Shown: positions 48,401-61,433, counted from the first letter of the stretch. The stretch is DNA of 64,000 nucleotides from Apostichopus japonicus (GCF_037975245.1 NC_092580.1:19270501-19334500), one strand, 5' to 3'. Translations and numbers: made by a program. The notes: generated by a model not told the origin, from the letters alone.

Positions 48401-48713
48401 AGTGAGATGGAGGAGGGGGGCTTGGGGGGATCCAGGTATGAAAATTGACTTTTTACATGGAATACCCAGAATAAATACAGTTTCTGGAATGGCTGGAACT
48501 TCTCCTGACTTCTCAAAAACCACAAGAAGGTACATCCAGGAGTAAAATCGAAAAGGGTTTGTAAAAAGATATTGGAAACAAATGTCTAGGGCTGTTGAAT
48601 GGTTGTTTCGAAAGGAAGGGGGTGACCATAGATGGGGTCATCGGAAGCGCAGAGCAAGAATGTTACCTGTGTTGAATGTTAATAGGCTAGGGTAGATTCT
48701 TGTGCATAGGTTT

Positions 48714-48775
48714 AGGAGACAGGTAAGTATCGTTGTTCGTAAATACCCAAACGCAGTAAGTTTTGTGGGGGTTCC
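48714..48775 (+). repeat. right-end copy of the dispersed repeat (GGAGACAGGTAAGT)
   Basis: AGGAGACAGGTAAGTATCG is followed by TTGTTCGTAAATACCCAAACG and CAGTAAGTTTTG. The same order (GAGACAGGTAAGTATC, TTGCTTGGTAACACTCAGGT, CAGCAAGTTTTG) recurs at 54569-54620. A shorter relative (TTGGAGACAGGTAAGCCTC) is at 50000-50018. Confidence 0.55.
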
Positions 48776-50404
48776 GACCATTACATATCCGGTACAGTAG
48801 ACTGATGGGACGATTCCACAAACCTAACAGTAACATAAAGTGTGTTCACTTTATATGGTGCACCCTTTCATGCCTGCAAAATTTCTTACGGTTGTGCTGG
48901 AGTCAGCAGCATTCCTAAAAAACACACACACACACGGATTAACTTCCTTTATTAATATAGTTTACTCTACACCAAAGAAGAGTATAGTAACATGTTTTGA
49001 ATTTCTACTGGCTGCCTAGAATGCTTAAATATTTAAGCAATATGTACCCCAAATATAGAGCACCCTACTAGCATATTATATCTAGGCAAGCTGTGATGTA
49101 TTGATATATATATATAACACTGCAGCACAGTGTGTAAATATGGAAGTCTGATTAGGACTGACCATGTACAATTCTAACATCACGCAGAGTCACCAAGGAT
49201 AAGTAAATACTCTCCGTTAAAGTTCAAGACCACCACCGATGCAGAATCAATTTTGGCTGCCTGGTCAGATATGATTGGCCTGTTTGAGAACCGAACATCT
49301 TTTTCTTATATTCCCCCCCCCCCCCCCTCTCATTCCGGTTTAAAAAACATTTAGAGATGTCTTGAATCTGTGGAGTTGATGAATTTTCTGTAACACTGTT
49401 ACCAACACACAGGTCTATGATATTTGGATTTTTAACAAATATATGCTGAAGTTGTATTGGCTTCACTCTCCTCTTCAGCATAGTACCCACTCTCTGATCT
49501 AACAGCATACATAAAATCAGTTTCATAACATTTTAGCGTTGCTGCCCATGCAGTTGACATAAAGTCACTTAGTACTTTTACCAAACCGTACAGCATTCCC
49601 TCAACTTTACTACCAGCTTATACAGTAGCACAAAAATATCAGAATCAATTCGGTGTCTTTTTTCAAGCATTTTCTGCCCTTGTGTTTGGTACAGGGAGAT
49701 TGCTTCTGAAGTGGAAAAGGTGAGGATTAATTTCGCACCTTTCTTCCTGTACCATACCTGCCTCCATTCCACTCATGTACTCCAGTCTACCTCGCCTACA
49801 AAAGTTGATTACATTTTAGGAATGCAACCCCACTGACCCTATAGTACTGGCATCATAATGGTAAAGCCTTTAAAAATGGTAGATTTGGAAGGAAGAGGAA
49901 TTGGGCAATCGACCTGAAAGTGAGTTATTCGTGGGTCAAAAATGCTAAAATGATACCAGTTTTATAGATTAGGTATAAAGCTTGGACTGCATATTTTGAT
50001 TGGAGACAGGTAAGCCTCAATGCTTTGAAATGTACCATCCAAACCCTGTCAAAGTTGTGGAATTATTGTGTGTGACTTGATACGATTCTTAATAATCAAA
50101 GCTAGGAATAGTAGTCTTCCTTGGCAAGTTTTAAACTACCTTCAAACAAACCCTCACCAACACAAACACTTTACATTATTAAATTTTCATTAAATATTCA
50201 AACTGTGTATGTAGTAGTTATTTATTGACTAATTCATACCTTTCAGAAAGCAAGCTGCTGCTGTATATATGGTACGACTACATTCCATTACACAGAATGT
50301 ATACTGTATAGGCTTTGCATCTGTACATGATGTATCTATATAGTAACTGTTAGTTAAAAAAATGCGATGTTTAGGCCTACTTGATATCAGCATCAACAAA
50401 ATTT

Positions 50405-50760
50405 TAAAACCACTCCGGTTGCCGTCGGGAACGACGGCATTTTGCAGTACGCTTCTTCCTGGCGGTTGCACTCCATCCCGCGACGATATTCTCGTACCTC
50501 TGAGTTGCCTCCGAATTAGGGAAAGCTCTGTAGTGTCCGTACACCGCCATTAAAAGCTCTGCCTAACAGCGGAGATGTTCGGACAGAATGACTGATACGA
50601 GCGGCAGAATTGGGTTACTTATTTGTAAAGCTGATCTCATTTCCTTCGATCCTATGAGTAAGGCAATTCACGTCCCTTACTTTCGACCATGTCGTGTCGT
50701 GCGCTTCGCACGTGACGGCAACATGCACTGCAGCAGTGATAAATTAAGAACATTACTTCT
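50405..50760. other. GC- and CpG-richer patch in intron 3
   Basis: Unlike the surrounding AT-rich intron, this stretch is dense in CpG (for example GTCGGGAACGACGGC, CCCGCGACGATATTCTCG, GTGCGCTTCGCACGTGACGG). It contains a CGTGCGCTTCGCACG palindrome at about 50696-50712. An open frame on the + strand continues to 50932, but the peptide is not recognised and becomes low-complexity. It could be a degraded element or a regulatory island. Confidence 0.4.
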
Positions 50761-51046
50761 CACAGCTGTAAAGTATCTTGTCTTCATCATGCTTGTCAGG
50801 TGGCACTTATATTTTACTGTTTTGTATTTTATATTTCACTTTTTATTTTTTTCCCACCTTCATTTTACTATTAATAATTTCTTTTTTTTGACGGATGAAA
50901 TAGCAGGAGGTATAGATTTGAAATTTTATTAATCTTTTTTTTTTGACTTAATTATTGCCAGAAATTTTAAGCAGTCACATTTCTGTGCAGGTGTGTAGCC
51001 TCAAAGAAATTAAACCTTTCAAAAAGTTACAGAAAAAATATTAGAT

Positions 51047-51116
51047 AGATAAATAAATCTAGATAAATAAATAAACAAATAAACAGATAAATAAATAAAC
51101 AAATAAATATCAAAAC
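51047..51116. repeat. AAATA/AAACA simple-sequence stretch
   Basis: Irregular repeats of GATAAATAAATAAACAAATA fill the interval. Low-complexity A-rich DNA. Confidence 0.85.
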
Positions 51117-53967
51117 AAAAAACAAATGCTTACAAGCAGTCTTTACTAGGATAAGTGTATGGTGTACTTAGTAACATAGAAAATCTATGTGTACTTCTTT
51201 AAGGATGTAAATCAGCAAAAGACCCCAAGTGAAATAGAAATATTTCATGCATTTTTAGAACTTTTGCATTCCATATTTTTTCCCTTGTCTGAAACATTAA
51301 CTTAAGAATTATTTTGGTTCAAGCAGTATTGATGCCCCATCAATCTTACTCGCAAAATTGCTCCAGGTTTTTATCTTAATTATTAATGCAATTAGTCCTT
51401 GTAAAGTAACTAACATTTGCCTTATAATTCTCTCATGAATTGCTTACAATTTCTCTAAAGGTTAGTTTGAACACGTACTAGTCAAATATATTCTGTAGGT
51501 ATATGTCTCATAGTACAAACTACAAAACTTGAAAAAGCGATAATTTTTGTATACAGTTAATTATAAAGGATATGTAGTTTTTGTATAGACTTAAATTTTA
51601 GGTCGTAATTTAATGTGAGAAATTATCATCGTTAACATTGATAATTCTTTAGGGGAGATACAGTATATTGTGTCAGTTTTCTTGGGAGAGGAAATATTTA
51701 GGAAACTGCTAGCTAGAAATGATAGCGATTTTGTAGTCATCTGCTGCTCTAAGGTTGCCCAAGAGGAAATGTTTAAATTATGAATGGACCTAACACTGGA
51801 ATGAACAGAAGTGTTTCTATACCAGACGGGAGGCACGCTAGACGAGCACAAAGTAAGGTTGTTGTCATGGCAACAGTTTTAGTTAAACTGCTAGAATACG
51901 GAGTTAACCCTGAAGTGTCCTGCGTGGGTTCTGCAGTATAACAGTTCTTCCTCTATGATGTTTATGTTAATTTTGGTGACATCATTCAAGAATGAATGGC
52001 ATTTGTAATTTTGTGGTAAGTTTATCTCAGAAAAGAAATTTTGTCCCGAGGGGGGAACGTAACTTGCTAATTTTGGAGGATCTTTGCAAATTTCACTTTC
52101 GACTCTAAAGGAATCCTCTTGACACAGGTTTTTTTTTTTTTTTCCAGTTTTAAAATATACGTCTGTACGTTGAAGTCATACCCACTTTATCTATTTGTCT
52201 CTATGGTCTATATATGTAATGGATTGAGTTGACAGCTTGTAGTAAAATATAGTCATTTACAAAGCATCTACTTTCATTTAGATGTCACATTCTGATATAG
52301 TGTTAAGTTCCTTTGTGACAGATTGAGGTACATGGGAGGGACAGAACCTGGATCTAACCAAATCACCAACATGGAAAATGACAAGTAGATGTTCTTTCAT
52401 ACAAAAATGCCATTAAGAACATGTTTGTAGCCTTGTGGATGGTAAAATTTAGAAGGACAAAAAAGTAAGGGGGAGGGAGGGGGGGGTGGTTTGTGGAATT
52501 GTCGGCACAGTTGTAAAGATATTACAAATTTAGTCAGTTGTCAGTAGGTATTCAAAAGTTATAAGAAATTTTGTACATTATAATTCACATAAAGTATTGT
52601 TTATGCCTAGATTTGAAGATATAGTATTTCATATTTTCACATCATTCTATAGAAGCCTTCAAAGCTTAATACATATAGTGTCATGCTCAGACTACTTTCA
52701 GCTGTAACTTCCAAGCTTCCTCAATTTTGTAATCTTTCCTTCAAAGGCGCAATACATGTACGTATTGAAATTCTTACGTACTGTAAGATTAACCGCATTA
52801 GAAAAGCGAACGTTTTTTGGGGGCTTTCTCATGCCTGTTTGAAATTATCAATTCCATCACATTTCCTTTTTTCCGAGATTTTGAACGATATATAGTCATC
52901 TTTCCGTGGATGTGCGGTTTTTGTTTGAAATATGACTCAATGCAATCGGATACGATTCTGTCAAAACAACAGTCTCATCCAGCGATGGTTTTGTCGTGTC
53001 AACGTTTGATGAAAGCCCTGCGATTCAATTATTCTGCCATTCCGGGTGTTATGTTAGCACAGAGGATGAAAGATATTAACAACCCTATGAATAAGGAATT
53101 CATGCAAATCAGTTTTTCTTCACAACTTTTTCAAAAAGAAAAAGAAAATTCGAAATCTCAGCCATATTTTTTTTTACTAGGATGCATGCCCTGGAGGCTT
53201 TGCTAACTGATTCATCTTATGTAAGTATTGAAACATCACTCATTGAAAACATAGTGTTTTTACTATATATACCTATGACTTTGCTTTTCAATCGTTCAAA
53301 TTACCTCCTCCCATAAGGCTCAAATTTTTCGTCTTGTCGCCGTTCAGTAAATAAAACTCCCCCATCAGCCCGTCTCTTATTGAAAGCAATTTTTTCCGCA
53401 GCGGGTTTGCTGGATCAATACTCGTCTGCTCTCAGGACAGGCTACACTTGAGCGACTATCAAATAGCATATTGATTATGGCAAGAGTTTCATCTAAGTGC
53501 CTGAGGTCTTCCAGAGGCTATTTGGAAGAAGAGAGAAAGAAAAAAGGAAAGGAAAGGAAGAAAGAAATAAAGTTCCTTTGAGGAGAACATCCATCTTTGT
53601 CTTGATTCAACCCTCCGATTCAACATAACAGGATTTTGTAGCAGTGGTTGGGTCATTAATTTAAACATGCCACTTGTGTTCAAATAGGATATTCACCATT
53701 AACCTACTTCTTTTAGCACTCGATGGTCTTTTCATTCAGTATCAGTTGGTTTCTGGAAAGATGATCACTCCTTGCGATGGTTGTGGAAAGGAAAGAGTTT
53801 GGCGGGGGGGGGGGGCAGGAGAGGTAAATTGTGAACCTAAGGTTCAGAACGTTTGAAACGAATAACAATGTGCTTGGTAAAATTGAAATGCCCACAATAT
53901 AGGTCAAATGAAAAGGACTCACCATGCTTCCTTGTATTGCAAAATATCTTTATCTGGTCTATTTACG

Positions 53968-54115
53968 TTGCTCCTCTCTTACCTCTGTCTTACCACATCT
54001 GCACAATCCCATCTACCTGACTTCACATTGAAATGTTTTAGCACTGCGCCCTCGCTCCCTGGGCACCGCGCACTCAATCCTCCTTCTGATATTACCATTC
54101 AGGAAGAACGCTATT
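53968..54115 (+). repeat. copy of the ACCTGTCTCC dispersed repeat (left part)
   Basis: GTTGCTCCTCTCTTACCTCT, CATCTACCTGAC, TTTTAGCACTGCGCCCTCGC and TACCATTCAGGAAGAACG follow the order of the copy at 42224. With the right-end block at 54569-54620 it may form one element of about 650 bp just upstream of exon 4. Confidence 0.5.
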
Positions 54116-54568
54116 CATTTTCGTCAGCAATTTTTGCTTTAATGATTTGGATCATCTCAACAAATATCTTAATCTGATCTTTCCTCAATACCAAGAGGGC
54201 AGCCCACAGGAGTATTGAAGGGAAAGAACTGGTTAGCCAGTAGTTCTCTACTGCATGGCAAGATGTTCTGTGTGGATACCTCATCTGGTACCATTGCAAA
54301 AAGACCTGGTTAGCAGGCAACAGAAATGTATGTGAGAAACATGACGTGTATTTAAAAACATGGAAACTTTTAACAGATACATGAGAGAAAAGCTTCATGC
54401 AGATGAAGAATACCAGGTTTGCTATATCCAGCAAAAATGTCATATAAGAAACTAGTTTTTTGTAGGGCAAGTGACCTAGCAATGGGTCAGTAGAGCCACT
54501 GTACTAAAGTTTTACCATAAATTTCTCTTTTTGAGCAGGTCAGGTAAATTAAAGTACATACGTGCAGT

Positions 54569-54620
54569 AGAGACAGGTAAGTATCATTGCTTGGTAACAC
54601 TCAGGTCAGCAAGTTTTGGG
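54569..54620 (+). repeat. right-end copy of the dispersed repeat (AGAGACAGGTAAGT)
   Basis: AGAGACAGGTAAGTATCATT then GCTTGGTAACACTCAGGTCA then GCAAGTTTTGGG matches the order at 48714-48775. ACAG|GTAAGT is a consensus-quality splice donor in the sense direction, about 160 bp upstream of exon 4. Confidence 0.55.
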
Positions 54621-54622
54621 GT

Positions 54623-54695
54623 AATTAAAAGCAGTTTTAGGGAAATTAAAGCAGTTTTAGGGAAATTAAAGCAGTTTTAGGGTAATTAAAGCAGT
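54623..54695. repeat. 20-bp tandem repeat, about 3.5 copies
   Basis: The unit AATTAAAGCAGTTTTAGGGA recurs with small changes (first copy with an extra A, third copy GGGT). It ends about 40 bp before the exon 4 acceptor. Confidence 0.85.
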
Positions 54696-54737
54696 TAATA
54701 TAATTGTCCCTCTTTATCTGTTTCCTCCTTTCTTCAG

Positions 54738-54963
54738 GCATCAACTGTGAACTGGATCTCGAGGAGAGCCACTGCCCGGCCCCCGAGAGCTTTTGCAAGA
54801 ACGGCGGTGTCTGCCGCAGCTACCTGGATGGAGGCTTCCACTGCAACTGTTCCAGAGAGCAGGATGGGCCGTTTTGCGAGATTCGGACGCGGAACTTTGG
54901 CAGGGGGTCTTATATGACGTTCTGGTCTCTCAAGCAGAGAATTCGTCTTCAGATTTCCCTGAG
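54738..54963 (+). CDS. CELSR: CELSR/Flamingo adhesion cadherin, exon 4 (end of EGF 2, EGF 3, start of laminin G 1)
   Basis: The acceptor TTTCTTCAG precedes 54738. The split codon G|GC joins to give CEDRFAG-INCELDLE, completing EGF 2 with Cys 1433. A third EGF-like domain follows (residues about 1442-1477, cysteines 1442, 1449, 1455, 1465, 1467, 1476). Residues 1479-1504 (RTRNFGRGSYMTFWSLKQRI...) are the start of the first laminin-G domain, matching the SFITFRGLRQRF-type opening of vertebrate CELSRs. The donor GTAAGA is at 54964; the exon ends in phase 2 with two bases of codon 1505. No downstream LamG exon is visible in the window, so the gene is cut off here. Confidence 0.95.
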
Positions 54964-55736
54964 GTAAGAATTGTCCTCTCGTTGTCTTCCCTTCATTTTC
55001 TGACTCGTAGTAGTGGAATGTTTCTACTTTTGACTAGTTACAACAACTCAAAAGTGTTTGTGAAGAATTTATTATATTGAGCAGCTGTTTGATATGGATG
55101 TCATGGATGCCATTCCATGCTTAAATCCCATAACACTGCAGGTCATTAGCATCACTAATCTAACATAATTTCAAATTTTTGGGGTGAAAGTCGGAAAGGA
55201 AATTGCACATTACATACATGTGATAAAGACTTGTGTGCAAGGTGTTTGGAATGTGGGAATTGAATCAAATATATTAATTTCTTGCTCATTTACCTTCATG
55301 CAGTGGGGTGGCGTAGTTTGATCCATGGGGATCCCCAACATTTCAAGAGAGGGCGCTGACATGTTTGGTCCTAATGTGAGTGATCTCTTTATACAGATCC
55401 CTGAATAAAAAGACACAGATCTTCATGACAGCAATCACACTGGGCGAACTTGCAAAACAGTGGGGCTGGGTGAATCACTCGTGCAAGGTTTCACTTGCGC
55501 AGTTTTCGCTGAACGACAAGTATATCTATAAGAAAACACAAGTCGGGGTGCGCAAACAGTTTGGCTTGAAACTCTGGAAATGCGCTTCAAATGATCTAGT
55601 CTTCAATAACTACTTACTACCAGAGATCAATTAATGTTACCACCATGCTACAAAACATCATTCTGACATCATTTTGACAAGTTCCACAGAACTTGATAGA
55701 GCTGACATGACAACACCCTCTGTTAATTTTTTATCC

Positions 55737-56250
55737 CGGTTGGGTTGGGGGAACCCATTACAATCATATTTTGCGTAATAATTCTCGGTGCATTTGGTAG
55801 AATATGGCTGACCAAACTCAAAACATTTTTCTAAGATGGAGATTCCTTATTTTAAGGTTTTAAGGTTATTTTAAGGTTGGTTAGGTGAACCCATTACAAT
55901 CATATTTTGCGTAATAATCCTAGTTGCATTTGGTAGAATGTGGCTGACCAAAACTCAAAACACTTTTCTAAGATGGAGATTCCTTATTTTAAGGTTTTAA
56001 AGTTATTTTAAGGTTGGGTTGGGGGAACCCATTACAATCATATTTTGCGAAATAATTCTTGGTGCATTTGGTAGCATATGGCTGACCAAACTCAAAACAC
56101 TTCTCTAAATTGGACATTCCTTATTTTAAGGTTGGGTTGGGGGAACCCATTACAATCACAGTTTCAATAACAATTCTCAATACATTTGACAGAATGTAGC
56201 TGACCAAACTCAAAAACACTTCTCTAAGATGGACATTGCCTTACTTTTAA
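55737..56250. repeat. tandem repeat, 118-138 bp unit, 4 copies
   Basis: AACCCATTACAATCA recurs at 55752, 55888, 56026 and 56144. Each copy is followed by CATTTGGTAGAAT-like, GGCTGACCAAACTCAAAAC and TCTAAGATGGAGATTCCTTA blocks. The spacing shrinks from 136 and 138 to 118 bp because the TTTTAAGGTT linker varies in copy number. The fourth copy is the most diverged. Confidence 0.92.
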
Positions 56251-59200
56251 GTTACCCATGCAGTGCTACAGAATGTGCTAGTCCAATCCTAACTCTTCGT
56301 TTGTGGAGAATTAGACTAGATTTGCTCCAAAACATGAGAGCTATCGTCTCCTCTCCATCTTGAATTCCCTATTGGTTTCTTCTAATGTATGAATCATACT
56401 CTATGCGACATTTACTGCCTGATGAAGCGTGGCTTTCTACAAATTTCTGGTAGATTGTAATATTAATGCCAGCTAGCATGCCCACAGGGTAATATTTTTA
56501 TTGCTTCATAGTACTTGGCTTTGATTTGCGATCGCGTGGTTCAAGCCGTGCTATCAAGAATTTACAAGCACACGGTCTAAAGGCGAAAGGGAGTTCTTTC
56601 GCTCGTAGTAACAGTATCAGACAACGAAACCTTACCTTATAAGTATAGGCTTACAGAGATGAATTTTTTTCTTAATCTTGTTTTTGTTTTTTCATTTGCC
56701 CTATTTTCCTGTTATAAGTATTTGTATCAAGGTTGAAACAGGCAAGTTAACCTGTAAAAAAAAATATTAAAAATGTTATTTTGACTTAAATGTAAAAATA
56801 AAAAATTCATTATTAAGCTTTGGTTTCAATACTAATACCTTTTAATGACAAATTAAGTTCATGCAGAGTATAGCATATTTAATAAAGAAATTAATTATCA
56901 AGTTTTAAATTATTAATCACATTATGAATGATTGAGAAAAACATGACAAGTTAAAAAAAAAACTTAATTGTAACCTTTTTCAAGTATCAATTGTACTTAA
57001 AATCTGAATATTTATAGTTTGATACCATAGCGTAATTTCAATGTATATATATAGATGAGATTGTATACTCTTAGTGGTGGGAATGAATAATTTTGTGCAA
57101 ATTTTAAGACATAGGAAATTAGAGCAATACTTGAACTATAATGCTATCTAAATCCGAACAAATGTAACGAAACAAGATTTTTTCAAAGACTTTATCACCA
57201 CGAGACAACCTGTAGCAAGTTCATTGTTATCGTGAAGAGCTGTAAAACCTTTCTTGTTATTTATCCCGTCCCAGCAGAAAATTAATGTCAGCTCAGTACT
57301 TTTGAAAGCAAAATGTGCTGGGAAGTGTCTTAAACAATTGCACCTTGCAGGAGCTGGGAACTGGCTACAAGCTGAAAGGTCTCGACACCTACCCTTTATG
57401 ACAGGTCATTGTTAATGCCAGCTATTGTTTGAACAATACATCAATGTGTGACTTGATCGTAGGCCATTTTCTGGCTTCAATACAGAGCGATGTTGGAGGT
57501 GTTTGCTTAACAGATAATATCTTTAAGTAGCCGCAATTATATCAAAGCCAGTAGAAGAAAGGCTGCCTTTTATGAATAACTTCCCTTTTGATTGCAATCT
57601 GTAGCACCCCTGTCATTTTTGATAACTTTTATTGAAAAGAGGGTGCAAGTCAATGGTTGAAAACCTGACAAAATTTCTTAAGCAAACTTTGCCTTTTTTT
57701 ATTGGATTTTTGTTTTTAGTCTTGTTCTTTGTTATTCTTTTCTCTCTAATGTGTGGCATCTGTGCCATCTGCACTTTTTTTTGTATAGATATTTTGTTAT
57801 TCATAGGAGCATACAGTAAACTTCCACAATAGAGGTTTGGAGTGATATGTTCTGTCAGCACGCAGTAGTATACAGTATGTGTTTGAAGATCTCCCAAGTT
57901 GAATAGGTGATGTAATACATGGCAGCTGCTACGTACTCCTTGTTCATGAAGATGCTAAATGGGAGAGCTTTAATTCTACAAAATTGTAAATAAAATGTGA
58001 ACACGTAATAATTCACAGGGCATATGACTCATATTGGAAGAGATTAGCGCTAGATATGCACAAATGGTAATACTCCCTGTGAGATATTCATCAATAAGGG
58101 GTGGGGATTGGAATGGGATGGGGGGGGAGGGGTGGGAGAGATACAGTGCTACCATAGAATGTTAATTTAGGGGAAGTATGAACTGGAACATTGTTCAGCT
58201 TTGATAAAAAAATGATTAGCTAATAGGCTGTACCAGCTAATTAGAAATTAAAAATTAAAAAGAAGAATTAAGAATTAAAAAATATCTAAATCTGAGAAAC
58301 ATTTTGTGTTTGTATATTTTTCTAAAATCTTGCAAAAAAATCTCAGAGAAGTGTATGTTGGATCTACTTGTCAGCATTGGATGTAAATTAACCACACGAT
58401 CGATGCAGCCAACCTGCGCTTTGTTAAGAGCTCCTGGAAGATTAAAATGTTCCGTCGTTAACATAACATTGCTGACAGTGGAATGAAGGTTGTATTTCCT
58501 TTGTTTGAATGTAAACATTAATAGTACACAATGTGTGGTGTGGAATTGTACACGAAAGCCATAAATGCCTGGAGTGTTACATGAACGGCATTTTTGCTTT
58601 CAAGCACTATAATTCAGAGCTCTACAATGTTTATCATAACACAGTTGTGATTTATCGCAAGTACGTGGTAACAGATCATGCTCCTAGCCAATATAACAGC
58701 CGTGTACTGTACTTACGGAAAACCCGAATAACTAGGGCGAGGATTGGTATAATCCTCCCTCCGTGGAGCGGCAGCAGCTCGGATTAGCTACGGAAGGTGA
58801 AGACAGACAGAAGACAATATCTGTTGGGATTGGATTTACCTTGATGATTACATAAATATTAGCTACCAGCCTTGGAGAAGTAGATCACTAGAGAGATGTC
58901 ACAGTGGTGTGAACTGATCCATGCAGCATATATATATCTGACACCTTCCTCGCTGCTTCGTGTAAACCAACCTTCCAAAATTAAGGATTTGCGGCAGCGG
59001 CATATGAAAAGTTTAAGAATACTTCCCACTTCTAACGGGAATAATATTTATAGCGATGGAGGTCTTGCCAAATTCACTCGGGTATTATTAATTCACAGGC
59101 AAGGTTGTTTGAAATCGGTGGAAGTATGAAGTTAATTAGCCTCCTTTTCTGTTAGTTAGTTATTGTTAAATAGAATAAACATCTGTTATATTCATGCAGA

Positions 59201-59820
59201 GGTGTAGCTATAGGTACTGGAAATTCCTACAGAATTCTACTATTTCCAGTATGGGCTATTTTGTCTCTATGATATCCCAATGTCTTGGTGGCAGGATGAG
59301 TCATTCACAAAGTTGCAGCAATTATTTTCTTCCCTTCTCAGATCTGAAGTACTGGGATCATCTTCTATTTGTTAGCTCTGGACATTGTTGAATCCAATGA
59401 AAGTAGCTATTATGCTTTACTTTATAGAACTAAGGCTTAAGATGTGACAATGTAGGGAAGTGATTTGTTCTACTTGCAGCTTCCCAAATAGCTCATATTC
59501 AAGTCCATTCTTCTCGCCCCCCCGACTTCCTCCCAGGTGCCTGATAAAATTCGGAGAGGCTCAGGAGACAAACCCCACCACCTCCCCCACCCACCCACAC
59601 TTTTCTCAGCACAAAGAGGAAGTGGGAAGGTACAAATTTAACATACTTTATATCTTTGGAACACTGAAAATACAAAATTTCATGACTTGCAAAGTACTGC
59701 AACAACAGACATTGAATCAGCAAAGGTTGTGCATGAAATATGTTGTGTGTATAGTTAGTCCTGCAACTCAAATCCTGTGTTTGTCATTTCATCAAAGCTT
59801 GATGCTTGTCTTTATGATGT

Positions 59821-59960
59821 TTCCCTCTGCTCCTCATCCCATCCTCCCCATCCCCTTTCCTCCTCTACTCCCCCTCCCTCCTCTCTATCCCATCCCTCCC
59901 TCTATCGCCATCCCTCCTTCTAACCCCCTTCCCATACCTTTCCATTCCATGAGATCCATC
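59821..59960. repeat. C/T-rich low-complexity stretch
   Basis: Repeated CCCATCC, CCTCC and CCCCTCCC words, with only scattered purines. It gives a spurious proline-rich open frame on the + strand. Confidence 0.8.
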
Positions 59961-61433
59961 CCTCCGGGTTCCCCTCCCCCCATATATGCACCCATAGAGG
60001 AATTAAAGGAGTACATTTATGGCATTATATGATAAAGTGTACAGGGCAGTACTTCTCTAGCAAAACGTATGATACAGTATACATACTGTCAGATACGTGT
60101 ATGGCACTGTACAGTACGGTATGTACTGTGCAATCGAAATGTATATAGCCTAACTCAAGACTATACCCCCCAAAAAACACACTTCCATTTCTTCCCTTCA
60201 CTGCGAATATCTATTTTTTTTACCCATCCGATAGAAGTAGTTAAGTTGCCTTATGGCAAAGTTGTGCATTAACAGTAGTATCAATCACCATTTCTTTATA
60301 CGGTACGGCAGCACTCTCTCACCCCGGAGCGACTATAGCCTCTTGCAAGTGATTGCTTTCGCATTGAAGAGATATATCGCTAAAAGTAAATAGGACACAT
60401 ATTACTCATCTCTCATTCATATTGCAACATTATTGTCAGGGTTGCTCCGTCAAGTGTGAAATGAGTCGCATAGTTACAGTTTATTAGCATATGTGGTTCG
60501 GCCTGAACTGATCAAGAACAAAACTCGATAGCGTCTGCAGTAGTACACACTTAAGCGTGCGTTCGGTATCTGGTCCCCTGCGAAATCAAATTGCAGATAC
60601 TTGCTGTAATAATCAGCACATGAAATTGCCTTGGGAGTACTAGGTGGTGACCTAAATTGTCAGAGCTATCATCGAGCAGGTCTCTTTATATATGCAGCAC
60701 TGCAGAATTTAAGATTGTCAGCAGTTTATTTTGCAGATTTTATTCTGATCTAGCTGTCTTTTTCTTGTTTCCTCCTAATAACTGTTCAGTTAATAAGCAG
60801 TAGTGCATATTGATTGCTCTACCATTTTATCAGTATATTAGAGAGATAAACATTCACTGGCAGAGGAAATTTAAAGAAAGTAAAAACAGAATTTGAAGTA
60901 TAATATTTATTGTTTTTAATTAGTTGATGCCTTTGCTTGGTAAGAAATGTTTGTGGGTTTGGAAAGTGTGTACTGTGTCATGGAAATGAATGTTAAAACA
61001 ATGGTCAGCGATGTTTAAATGCTTCCTTTAAATTTGGAGCCAGAACATTGAAGATTTCAGCTTTAGGAAGTAATAACTGATTTACAGTAATATGTATAAT
61101 CTGCATATTAAAATATTTTGGTTCACTATAACATTCTGTAGCGGACAATCTATGGAATAATTTAGAAGTGTAGGACTTACTGTAGCTGTTACTACCATTG
61201 ATATTATGGCAAGGAGGTTTTGTCTGCATAAACCTCACTTTCAAAGAGAATCGCAATATGTCAAGTTGCAAATTAATTTACATATTTACCTGCACAGGCT
61301 TTTTGCAGTAGATAGGTGTAGGTAGATAGGTGCAGTAGATAGTTAGCTTGCAGCTTTGTCTCTCTTTGAGAATCTCAATATGTAGGTTTTCCTTCTCACT
61401 AGCACATCCCTGCATGATCAGTGCATGACCAAG

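Larger units (their letters stand above)
41312..54737 (+). other. CELSR intron 3 (13426 bp)
   Basis: The borders are GTAAGT at 41312 and TTTCTTCAG ending at 54737. It is AT-rich with several copies of the ACCTGTCTCC repeat (listed), poly-G/poly-C runs (about 42519-42530, 43608-43622, 49313-49327), a GC-richer patch at 50405-50760, an A/AAT-rich simple stretch at 51047-51116 and a 20-bp tandem repeat just before exon 4. I found no additional CELSR exon; exon 3 and exon 4 complete EGF 2 directly. Confidence 0.75.

Noticed and set aside
49224-49772. Two minus-strand frames of 100 and 64 codons close together
   Set aside because: Interrupted by a poly-C run; no recognised protein motif. Could be a very degraded transposon gene, but the sequence gives no support.
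52817-53206. 129-codon open frame on the + strand in intron 3
   Set aside because: No recognisable domain, intron-like composition and no splice context or homology I can name. Possible but unsupported.
55380-55634. 84-codon frame considered as the next laminin-G exon
   Set aside because: It lacks the LamG pattern expected after exon 4 and has no acceptor in the right phase at its start.
57632-57832. 66-codon frame with a hydrophobic helix and cysteines
   Set aside because: The hydrophobicity comes from T-rich intron sequence. No neighbouring coding signal or homology.
59460-60032. 190-codon proline-rich frame on the + strand
   Set aside because: The proline-rich part is the C/T-rich low-complexity stretch; the rest is not recognised.
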